Shown here one piece after another: positions 1 to 5,027 of a DNA stretch of 5,027 nt. Each line of letters opens with the position of its first letter. Position 1 is the stretch's first letter. Source of the stretch: Lachnospiraceae bacterium (lineage in GTDB: Bacteria > Bacillota > Clostridia > Lachnospirales > Lachnospiraceae); NCBI GenBank assembly GCA_017613225.1, contig JAGAEH010000135.1, positions 1 through 5,027 on the forward strand, read 5' to 3'. A program made the translations under genes and the position numbers. The notes under the pieces are model-generated. The model worked only from the letters and a program-made list of their open reading frames with translations, did no database searches and had not been told where the DNA came from.

Positions 1-117
1 CTGATCTCCACGGTCGTCATCGGCCAGCTGTGGCTGAAGATCTACAATCCGGACTACGGTATTCTGAACACGCTTCTGCGCGGCATCGGACTGGAGGATT
101 GGGCAAAGATCTGGCTG

Positions 118-120
118 TGA
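118..120 (+). other. In-frame TGA codon inside the permease reading frame
   Basis: The codons read CTG TGA TCA AAG GAT ACC, and both sides translate in the same frame as permease. No insertion or deletion is needed to explain the break. The usual residue at this place in related permeases is glycine (WLG), which a single GGA-to-TGA change would remove. The complete genes in the window end at TGA and use TGG for tryptophan, so a genome-wide reassignment of TGA is not supported. The triplet is the start of a TGATCA palindrome. Confidence 0.9.
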
Positions 121-144
121 TCAAAGGATACCGCTCTCGGCGCG

Positions 145-543
145 GTGCTCGTGCCGATCCTGAGGCAATATGTGGGTTATCACATGCTGCTGTTGTACGC
201 GGGTGGAAAGAGCGTACCGGCCGAACTGATCGAGGCCGCCATGCTGGACGGCGCGACCAACGGGCAGATCAACCGCCACATCATTCTGCCCTACATCAAG
301 CCCATCATCCGCATCAGCGTGATCTTCGCGGTGACCGGTTCACTGAAGTCCTTCGACATGATCTACGTTCTGACGAACGGCGGTCCTCTGCATGCGACGG
401 AAGTGCCCAGTACCTTGATGATCAGCATGCTGTTCTTGCGCAACCGTTACGGAATGGGCAGTACGATCGCAGTCATACTGATCCTGCTCTGCTTCGGGTT
501 TGCCCTGCTGATCAATCTGATCTTCAGAGAGAGGGAGGAATGA
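145..543 (+). CDS. Possible restart fragment: C-terminal 132 residues of the MalF-like permease
   Basis: This is the longest open stretch downstream of the internal TGA, counted from GTG at 145 (a second GTG lies at 151). It keeps the EAA loop and the last three or so membrane helices but lacks the N-terminal helices, so by itself it would not be expected to make a working importer half. The purine-rich run AAAGGA at 123-128 is about 16 bases from the GTG, too far for a convincing ribosome binding site. An automated annotator would probably call this as a separate gene; I regard it as part of the broken permease spanning 1-543 rather than a gene with its own role. Confidence 0.35.
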   Translation: MLVPILRQYVGYHMLLLYAGGKSVPAELIEAAMLDGATNGQINRHIILPYIKPIIRISVIFAVTGSLKSFDMIYVLTNGGPLHATEVPSTLMISMLFLRNRYGMGSTIAVILILLCFGFALLINLIFREREE

Positions 544-547
544 GGCC

Positions 548-1384
548 ATGAAAAACAACAACAGCAAAGCCGTAAGAGTCATCATTTACATCGGACTGGT
601 CATCTGGCTGCTCGTCAACCTCTTCCCCGTGTACTGGATGTTCACCTTCTCGCTGAAGAGCAACGCCGAGATCTTTGGGGACAACGCGGTGGGCCTGCCG
701 AAGGAATGGCTGTGGTCCAACTACGAAAAAGCTCTGAATACCGGCAACATGGCCAAGTACTTTTTGAACAGCACCATCGTGGCGACCGCTACGATCATCA
801 TCACCCTTTTCGTAGCGCTGATGGCCACCTTCGCGCTGACCCGCATGATCTGGAAGCGGCGGAAAACACTCAACAAGTTTTTCATGCTGGGTCTCACGAT
901 CCCGATCCACGCTTCCATCGTGCCCGTATATGTCACGCTTTCGCGCCTGCACATGCTCAATACTTACTGGGCACTGATCATACCCTATTCAGCCTTCTCG
1001 CTGTCCATGGCCATCCTGGTCTGCACGGGCTTCATGAACGAGATCCCGAGGGAACTGGATGAATCCGCCTGCATCGACGGCTGCGGGACCTGGGGCGTCT
1101 TCTGGCGCATCATCGTGCCGCTGATGAAACCGGCCGTGGCCACCGTGGGCATCTACACCTTCCTGCAGTGCTGGAACGAGCTGATGTTCGCCAACATCTT
1201 CATTTCCAAGAGCGAACTGCGGACCCTGCCTGTGGGCGTTCAGGCCCTCTCCGGCCAGTATACGACGGAATGGGGCCCCATCGGCGCGGCCCTGGTGCTC
1301 GCCACCTTCCCTACGCTGTTCATCTACATCTTCCTGTCCAAGAAGATCCAGGACAGCTTCGTGGCCGGCGCCATCAAGGGATGA
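548..1384 (+). CDS. Sugar ABC transporter permease, MalG-like (CUT1 family)
   Basis: This is the second inner-membrane subunit of a carbohydrate importer, pairing with the MalF-like subunit and coupling to a cytoplasmic ATPase encoded elsewhere. The 278 residues are the normal length for the family. Six hydrophobic helices are visible at about residues 11-33, 75-99, 110-130, 138-160, 190-212 and 247-266. The EAA coupling loop lies at about 169-195 (ELDESACIDGCG, then IIVPLMKP); its core is ESA-CID-G rather than the canonical EAA-x-x-x-G, with two cysteines. Other family marks are CWNE at 208-211, LRTLPVG at 224-230 and a C-terminal FVAGAIKG. The ATG at 548 is preceded by GGAGG (534-538) at a good distance and lies 4 bases after the previous stop, so the two permeases are co-transcribed and probably translationally coupled. 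The substrate cannot be read from the sequence. The frame is intact, unlike its partner's. Confidence 0.95.
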   Translation: MKNNNSKAVRVIIYIGLVIWLLVNLFPVYWMFTFSLKSNAEIFGDNAVGLPKEWLWSNYEKALNTGNMAKYFLNSTIVATATIIITLFVALMATFALTRMIWKRRKTLNKFFMLGLTIPIHASIVPVYVTLSRLHMLNTYWALIIPYSAFSLSMAILVCTGFMNEIPRELDESACIDGCGTWGVFWRIIVPLMKPAVATVGIYTFLQCWNELMFANIFISKSELRTLPVGVQALSGQYTTEWGPIGAALVLATFPTLFIYIFLSKKIQDSFVAGAIKG

Positions 1385-1419
1385 TTGCAGACAGAACTGC
1401 CGCAAAGAGACCGAACATC

Positions 1420-1455
1420 AAAAAGACCCTGTATTCACGCGAGTACAGGGTCTTT
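1420..1455. terminator. Bidirectional intrinsic terminator between convergent transcription units
   Basis: AAAGACCCTGTA (1422-1433) pairs perfectly with TACAGGGTCTTT (1444-1455). Three further pairs (T-G wobble, T-A, C-G) close to a four-base ACGC loop, for a 15-pair stem. Five A residues at 1420-1424 become a T5 tail for transcripts on the minus strand, and TTT at 1453-1455 gives a shorter tail on the plus strand. It lies about 37 bases after both the permease stop and the NTPase stop, exactly where a shared terminator is expected. The minus-strand tail looks the stronger of the two. Confidence 0.85.
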
Positions 1456-1492
1456 GCTTATCTGCGTGCCCAGGACCGGGCAGGATCTCTGC

Positions 1493-2572
1493 TCAAGACA
1501 GGCTTGAGATGAATTCCCGGATCGCGGCGTCGTCCCAGATGCCGTATTCGATCCACATCCGGATGCACTCCGGCAGCGCTTCTGATGAGTAGCCCGGATA
1601 CAGCTTCCGGATATCCTCTTCCTCGAAATCGAAGCAGGGCCGGCCGTTCTTCCGGATCCCGTTCCTTGTGATGAGGATGTAGGCAACGAAGGAAAACAGA
1701 TAGGGATCTGTGTTTTGAATGTTCTGTTCCTTCATGATCTCATAGAGCCGGGAGAACTCCTGCAGGGCACAGGCCAGACTGCGGAAATTGTGGTATTTGT
1801 CGACCCCGCTCTTCGGATCCACGGGCCCGGAGACAAAGATGTCGTAGAGGCCCTGCTCGTTTTTACTCAGATATTCCGCGTATTCCGGATCTTCCCATTT
1901 GGGCTGCGCAATGATGTCGTGAATGATCTTCCGGTAGTCCGGGATGCACCGTACCGTATGGGCGATCGTCTTGTCCTTCAGCATCTTATAGATGGCGGGA
2001 TCGGCCTGCCGGGCCGTTTTCACAAACTCCTCTTCCGCGACGACGATGGTCGTAAATCCTTTGTTCTCGCAGTATTCTGTGATCGTGCCCACGAGACTGT
2101 GCAGGTCCAGCCTGGAGCGGTCCAGATCATCGAAGACCAGCACTACCCGCTTCTCCGTTTTCTCGTCATGGCGGTCTTCAACCACCGGATCCAGGGGAAT
2201 GTAGTCCAGGGGGTCTACGGCAACCAGTGCGGAGGCGATGCTGCCGCCGAGGGGGTTGAGGGATGCCATGACGTTGGCAAGGGCGGTGACCATGGATCCG
2301 CGGCTTTTCACCCGTTCGGCCTCGCTCTTCAGCTTGCCCAAAAACGGTGTGCAGACCTGGAGCCACTGCTTTCTGACCGCGCTGTTCAGAGCATCGATGC
2401 TGTCAATGCCCAGCAGGGAGACCCGGACGATGAAATGGGTCTTGCTGAGCGCTTCCGTAAGATCCTTATCGATGAGATACGTCTTCCCGCACCCCCACTC
2501 ACCTGTGAGCAGAAGCACGCCCAGCTGATGTTCATCGGTGCAGTAACGAACCAGTTCCTGTAATGTACTCAT
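1493..2572 (-). CDS. KAP-family P-loop NTPase, compact form
   Basis: This is a STAND/AAA-like ATPase of the KAP group, judged from the motifs. Walker A is GEWGCGKT at residues 24-31. Walker B is VVLVFDDLDR at 143-152, and the DDLDR form is the group's hallmark. It is followed by a strand (TTIVVAEEE, 174-182), the segment KDKTIAHTVRCIPDY (199-213), and NFRSLACALQEF (262-273), which resembles the family's arginine-bearing helix near the end of the core. Classical KAP proteins carry membrane helices between Walker A and B. Here that interval (about 94-125) holds only a moderately hydrophobic, Gly/Ala/Ser-rich stretch, so a soluble or peripheral protein is more likely. At 359 residues it is short and ends soon after the core, with no large effector domain. 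The start ATG follows AGGGGG at 5 bases. It begins 28 bases after the lipoprotein stop, so it is probably the second gene of that operon. Biological role unknown; some KAP proteins act in phage exclusion, but nothing here proves that. Confidence 0.85.
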   Translation of the reverse strand: MSTLQELVRYCTDEHQLGVLLLTGEWGCGKTYLIDKDLTEALSKTHFIVRVSLLGIDSIDALNSAVRKQWLQVCTPFLGKLKSEAERVKSRGSMVTALANVMASLNPLGGSIASALVAVDPLDYIPLDPVVEDRHDEKTEKRVVLVFDDLDRSRLDLHSLVGTITEYCENKGFTTIVVAEEEFVKTARQADPAIYKMLKDKTIAHTVRCIPDYRKIIHDIIAQPKWEDPEYAEYLSKNEQGLYDIFVSGPVDPKSGVDKYHNFRSLACALQEFSRLYEIMKEQNIQNTDPYLFSFVAYILITRNGIRKNGRPCFDFEEEDIRKLYPGYSSEALPECIRMWIEYGIWDDAAIREFISSLS

Positions 2573-2600
2573 TGTTTCCCCCTGTCAACGCTTTTCTTTC

Positions 2601-4451
2601 TCATTTTGACCTTTTCAGCGCGTTTGTCATCATGCTCTCGCCTTCGGCATCGGACGCGAAGAATTCGAACAGAACAGATGCCCCGTCATCGCCGGGGAAA
2701 TAATCGAATCCCACGTATTTTGCCTGTTCAAGGTTAAGGAAGAGGAACATCCTGGCGGAAGCCGCCTTCTGGGGATCCGTCATCTCAAAGCCGGCCTCCT
2801 GCAGTTTGGCCGCGTAGGCATCCAGGAAGGCCTCAGCCTCCGCGCTGCTCCCGTATTGCTGTGTGGCGGTAATGAACAGCCCGGTGAAGCCGGTGGTCTC
2901 GTATCGGTACCCGGCCTGGTCCCTGCCTCCGACGTTTCCGCTCAGATCCGCTGACGGGATGCCGTATTCGGCCGCCATCCTGTTGACCTCTTCGGCGCTC
3001 AGCACTTTCTCGCTCTTGACTTCCAGGATGACAGAGCCTTCGTTAAAGGTGGTCCTGAAGATCTTGGATCCGTCCGAAGACCTGAGATCCCTGACATTTT
3101 CTCCGGCCACAAAAGTTTCCGTAAAGCCCAGCTCCAGGAGCTTCTTACCGTAGTCGTCCCAGTAGGTTTTCGCGGCCTGGTCATCGCTGAAGCTGAGTAT
3201 AAAAGGCATGTAGAGATCGTAGTTGAAGAAATACGCGAAGCCTTCGTTCCTGGATGCCGACTGGTCGGTCGCGCTCCAGCCTTCGAACAGATCCGTCTCG
3301 GCAAGGGCCGCGAAGCCATGCTGCTCCATTACGCTGCTGATCGCGGCAAGGCCGTCGTAGGACGGATCCTCGTAGTACATCATGCCTTCCATCACAAAAC
3401 CGTTGTCGTAATGCGGGTAAAGCTCCGCGTAGGCACGGTAGTTCTCCCTCAGCAGTTTGCGGTAGACCGCTACAGTGCTGCCGTCGTCCTGAGTCTCCTG
3501 GACTTCCTCATAGCCGCTGCTTAGAAGCAGGGACTTATACTCTTCCACGTTCTTTTCCGTGGCGTGGGCGTCGGTGATGCGTATGCCCAAAAACTGATCG
3601 TATGCTTTCGGGTCGAAAGTCAGAGCGTAGCTGGCAAAGCCCGGGAAAGGAACAGTATCCTTGCCGTATCCTCTCATGAACACAAGATCCATGTCGGAGA
3701 CGTCATTACTGGTCCAGGCCGTCCTTACCTTAGGATATTCGGGAGCCTTGAGCCATGCCTCTATGTGAGGCTCGGCCTCTGCCTCGCCGAACTTAAGGGT
3801 AAGATCCAGATCATCGAAATAATACGTACCGACATCGGGGACAGCGGCGGTGAAATGCACGGTCGTGGGATCTTCCGAATCAAATTCCATGTGCACTTCT
3901 TCCATCACTTCCAGGGCCATCTGTCCGTATCCGCCGAGACAGCCCAGGGTATATTTGACGTTCTCATCGTTGGAGGTGAACTCCAGAGGCTTTTCTACGT
4001 TGTTGTAGAAAAGCTCGAACAGGTTGCCGTCCGTGATGCTGATCCAGTTGTTGGGGACCAGTCCTTCCACCGAATTTATGGCGGTGTCCGCAGATATGAA
4101 TTCTATGTCGCCCATCTCATCGTTTTCTATGAGCGCGGCGAAAGTCTCGCCCTTAGCGGTCATGTACGCATAGATGGTGGGGTAGCCTTCGTGCGGGTAT
4201 ACGAAGTACACCTGCTCCGGCGAGACCGCGTTGGTCACCACATTCGCGGGATTCCCGACCACATAGTTTCCGGCCTGCAGCTTCTTTACGAAATTGTCCA
4301 TGGCCAGCTCCGAGATCTCCGCGGGAGACAGGTCGGCTGAGTTAACACTGCTGCCGAGGGCGTTGTTCCCGCCGCACGCTGTTCCGCAGGCGCAGCTTCC
4401 CACAAGCAGACATACTGCCATTACCAGCGCTGATAGTCTTCTGTTTTTCAT
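2601..4451 (-). CDS. Secreted lipoprotein of unknown function with three related C-terminal modules
   Basis: The 616 residues start at ATG (4449-4451), chosen because GGAGG (4457-4461) lies 5 bases upstream; the GTG at 4463 would overlap that ribosome binding site. The N-terminus MKNRR plus a hydrophobic run to LLVG leads to a lipobox VGSC with Cys20 as the likely lipidated residue. Cys22 and Cys26 follow closely, then a Gly/Ser/Asn-rich linker to about residue 40. This predicts anchoring on the outer face of the membrane. Residues 44-260 form a first region, rich in acidic and aromatic residues. From about 273 there are three loosely similar units, each with an amphipathic helix ending in a glycine-aromatic turn followed by beta-like strands: EEYKSLLLSSGYEEV (303-317), DYGKKLLELGFTET (433-446) and AYAAKLQEAGFEMT (545-558). 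I do not recognise a named family. It is followed after 28 bases by the KAP NTPase gene and preceded by a clear promoter. Confidence 0.85.
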   Translation of the reverse strand: MKNRRLSALVMAVCLLVGSCACGTACGGNNALGSSVNSADLSPAEISELAMDNFVKKLQAGNYVVGNPANVVTNAVSPEQVYFVYPHEGYPTIYAYMTAKGETFAALIENDEMGDIEFISADTAINSVEGLVPNNWISITDGNLFELFYNNVEKPLEFTSNDENVKYTLGCLGGYGQMALEVMEEVHMEFDSEDPTTVHFTAAVPDVGTYYFDDLDLTLKFGEAEAEPHIEAWLKAPEYPKVRTAWTSNDVSDMDLVFMRGYGKDTVPFPGFASYALTFDPKAYDQFLGIRITDAHATEKNVEEYKSLLLSSGYEEVQETQDDGSTVAVYRKLLRENYRAYAELYPHYDNGFVMEGMMYYEDPSYDGLAAISSVMEQHGFAALAETDLFEGWSATDQSASRNEGFAYFFNYDLYMPFILSFSDDQAAKTYWDDYGKKLLELGFTETFVAGENVRDLRSSDGSKIFRTTFNEGSVILEVKSEKVLSAEEVNRMAAEYGIPSADLSGNVGGRDQAGYRYETTGFTGLFITATQQYGSSAEAEAFLDAYAAKLQEAGFEMTDPQKAASARMFLFLNLEQAKYVGFDYFPGDDGASVLFEFFASDAEGESMMTNALKRSK

Positions 4452-4456
4452 ACATT

Positions 4457-4461
4457 CCTCC
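4457..4461 (-). promoter_or_regulatory. Ribosome binding site of the lipoprotein gene
   Basis: The minus strand reads GGAGG, then AATGT, then ATG. The 5-base spacing decides the start at 4451 rather than the in-frame GTG at 4463, which would itself overlap the Shine-Dalgarno sequence and add four residues (MEEC) ahead of a normal signal peptide. Confidence 0.85.
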
Positions 4462-4526
4462 ACTTAACGTCCATTGTCATAGACAGGCGCCGCCCTCATC
4501 ATCCCGCATGCCCGGAGTTCCCCTTT

Positions 4527-4540
4527 TTCCGGAGCCGGAA
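4527..4540. repeat. Short inverted repeat in the lipoprotein leader
   Basis: The sequence TTCCGGAGCCGGAA has complementary arms TTCCGG and CCGGAA around two bases, effectively a five-pair stem with a four-base loop. It lies in the untranslated leader between the predicted transcription start near 4577 and the lipoprotein start. On the minus strand it is followed by AAAGGGG, with no T run, so it is not a terminator. A longer-range pair, TGGATC (4541-4546) with GATCCA (4565-4570), sits beside it. Any regulatory role is unproven. Confidence 0.4.
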
Positions 4541-4584
4541 TGGATCGACAGGCTTTGCGGCGCAGATCCAACCCTATAGAATAA

Positions 4585-4613
4585 ATCATATCCGAATATC
4601 CGGAGATTTTCAA
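4585..4613 (-). promoter_or_regulatory. Sigma-70-type promoter for the lipoprotein-NTPase operon
   Basis: On the minus strand a -35 box TTGAAA (4613-4608) is separated by exactly 17 bases from a -10 box TATGAT (4590-4585); each differs from consensus at one position. Transcription would start near 4577, giving an untranslated leader of about 125 bases before the lipoprotein start at 4451. The promoter begins only about 20 bases after the stop of the upstream regulator gene, so read-through from that gene could add to expression. Confidence 0.75.
4591..4604. promoter_or_regulatory. Candidate operator: near-palindrome in the promoter spacer
   Basis: The minus strand reads TCCGGATATTCGGA, in which six of seven symmetric pairs are complementary and one is a G-T mismatch. 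It sits between the -35 and -10 boxes, touching the -10, so a protein bound there would block RNA polymerase. The DUF2087 regulator encoded immediately upstream is the obvious candidate, but no sequence evidence links this protein to this site. Confidence 0.45.
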
Positions 4614-4627
4614 TCTGAATACAGATT
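4612..4627. repeat. Small inverted repeat between the regulator stop and the -35 box
   Basis: AATCTG (4612-4617) and CAGATT (4622-4627) are perfect complements around a four-base loop. It begins just after the regulator's stop and overlaps the first bases of the -35 box. On the minus strand it is followed by GAAAATC, not a T run, so it is a poor terminator. It could be a second protein-binding site or a chance match in A/T-rich sequence. Confidence 0.35.
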
Positions 4628-4633
4628 TCTCTT

Positions 4634-5027
4634 CTATTTCAGGCGGACGTACCGGCTCCCTTCCCGGCTCAGGATTCCTTCACTGATCATGTCCCGGCGG
4701 ATGGTGCAGTAATCCTCGTGAAACCGGGAGATGATCTCATTGACCTCCTTTTCCTCATACACCCTGCCGGGTTCAAAGGAGCCGGCGATCTGCTCATAGC
4801 AGATCAGCTTCTTCTTCCGCTGGACGGGGATGGACCGAAGCCTTCCATATTCAAAGAAGGCCTCCATCACCTTGCGGCGGTACTCTTCTTCCCTCTTTTG
4901 CTGGACGTCGATCTGCTCCGGTTCCGCTGCCGCGACACTCAGCAGGGACTCGTTCAGCACCTCCCGGTTCAGGAAGTAAACCGTATAATACTGTTCCTTG
5001 CGCGAACCGACGACCCCGGCCTCTTCC
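4634..5027 (-). CDS. DUF2087-domain transcriptional regulator, N-terminus outside the window
   Basis: The last 130 residues of a longer protein are visible; the frame stays open to the window edge, so the GTG at 4960 is an internal valine and not the start. The first visible residues (EEAGVVGSRKEQYYTVYFLN) look like the recognition-wing end of an ArsR-like winged helix. A charged linker follows (about 35-50), then a DUF2087 domain at about 54-130. Its marks are GRLRSIPVQRKKK (61-73), FEPGRVYEEKEVNEII (84-99), HEDYCTIRRDMISEGIL (103-119) and GSRYVR (123-128). This domain usually follows a helix-turn-helix segment, so a DNA-binding regulator is likely; its ligand is unknown. It ends in TAG at 4636-4634, immediately upstream of the lipoprotein promoter on the same strand. 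The N-terminal helix-turn-helix, start codon and promoter are not in the window. Confidence 0.8.
   Translation of the reverse strand, partial: EEAGVVGSRKEQYYTVYFLNREVLNESLLSVAAAEPEQIDVQQKREEEYRRKVMEAFFEYGRLRSIPVQRKKKLICYEQIAGSFEPGRVYEEKEVNEIISRFHEDYCTIRRDMISEGILSREGSRYVRLK

Larger units (their letters stand above)
1..543 (+). pseudogene. Sugar ABC transporter permease (MalF/UgpA-like), 5' partial, interrupted by in-frame TGA
   Basis: This is the first inner-membrane subunit of a CUT1-type carbohydrate importer; its 5' end lies outside the window. Frame 1 is open from base 1, giving 39 residues that include the family-typical stretch IYNPDYGILN. It then meets TGA at 118-120 and continues in the same frame for 140 residues to the TGA at 541-543. 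The downstream part has the cytoplasmic EAA loop that docks on the ATPase: EAAMLDG at 232-252 and ILP at 283-291. It also has the NGGP motif after a membrane helix and a final hydrophobic helix (about 457-525). The residues flanking the TGA (IWL before it, SKDTALGAV after it) fit the family pattern WLG-x-x-x-TALGAV, so one sense codon, plausibly a glycine GGA, appears to have become TGA with no length change. A true nonsense mutation, an assembly or base-call error, and readthrough are all possible. The gene ends 4 bases before the second permease. I am sure of the family but not of the sugar transported. Confidence 0.85.

Noticed and set aside
118..160. Selenocysteine or a reassigned stop codon at the internal TGA
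   Set aside because: Sugar ABC permeases are not a known selenoprotein family, the downstream stem is short, and TGA serves as the normal stop of the neighbouring genes.
30..551. A 173-codon frame across the permease, which bridges the TGA at 118-120
   Set aside because: It is the +2-shifted frame and yields an Arg/His-rich product without membrane helices; the permease motifs are in frame 1 on both sides of the TGA.
1715..2563. A 282-codon open frame on the plus strand
   Set aside because: It is the antisense shadow of the KAP NTPase, whose Walker motifs and ribosome binding site clearly define the coding strand.
2566..2588. TTGACA just upstream of the NTPase gene as a separate promoter
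   Set aside because: The only -10-like hexamer at a usable distance (TACATT, 15 bases away) is weak and would start transcription inside the coding region; co-transcription with the lipoprotein is simpler.
1654..3369. Seven GGATCC hexamers in about 1.7 kb, more than chance would give
   Set aside because: They fall inside codons in several frames, mainly Asp-Pro (GAT CCN) and Gly-Ser (GGA TCC) pairs, and have no regular spacing, so codon preference explains them.
3564..4340. A 258-codon open frame on the plus strand
   Set aside because: It lies wholly antisense to the lipoprotein, has no ribosome binding site or recognisable domain, and reads as the reverse shadow of a codon-biased GC-rich gene.
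4634..4960. A complete 108-residue gene starting at GTG 4960
   Set aside because: The frame stays open to the window edge and the upstream residues look like the end of a winged-helix domain, so this is the C-terminal part of a longer protein.

Overview
The window looks like a piece of a Bacillota (Clostridia-like, probably gut-associated) chromosome or metagenome-assembled genome. The reasons are the strong GGAGG-type ribosome binding sites, a Gram-positive style lipoprotein signal peptide, a two-permease carbohydrate ABC transporter, a DUF2087-type regulator, and a base composition of roughly mid-50s percent GC judged by eye. The genus cannot be fixed from this sequence alone. No stretch above 300 bases lacks a gene; the largest gap is about 180 bases (4452-4633).

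Plus strand, 1-1384: the distal end of a sugar-uptake ABC operon of the CUT1/MalFG type. The first permease (1-543, 5' end outside the window) carries an in-frame TGA at 118-120, with recognisable permease sequence in the same frame on both sides, so it is annotated as broken. The second permease (548-1384) is intact and starts 4 bases after the first one stops. A substrate-binding protein would be expected upstream of the window; none is inside it.

The boundary at 1385-1492 holds a long hairpin (1422-1436 pairing with 1441-1455). It has A residues on its left flank and T residues on its right, as expected of a shared terminator between convergent transcription units.

Minus strand, 5027-1493: three genes reading towards the permeases. 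First is the C-terminal part of a DUF2087-containing regulator that has the end of a winged-helix/ArsR-like segment (5027-4634). Next comes a well-formed sigma-70-type promoter (TTGAAA, 17 bp, TATGAT) whose spacer is almost filled by a 14-bp near-palindrome. Then come a 616-residue secreted lipoprotein with three related C-terminal modules (4451-2601) and, 28 bp further on, a compact 359-residue KAP-family P-loop NTPase (2572-1493). The lipoprotein and NTPase are very probably co-transcribed and end at the shared terminator.

The most interesting points are the nonsense codon in an otherwise healthy permease, the pairing of a surface lipoprotein with a cytoplasmic KAP NTPase behind a candidate operator, and the repeat architecture of the lipoprotein. 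I do not see a CRISPR array, tRNA, rRNA, insertion sequence or recognised anti-phage cassette.
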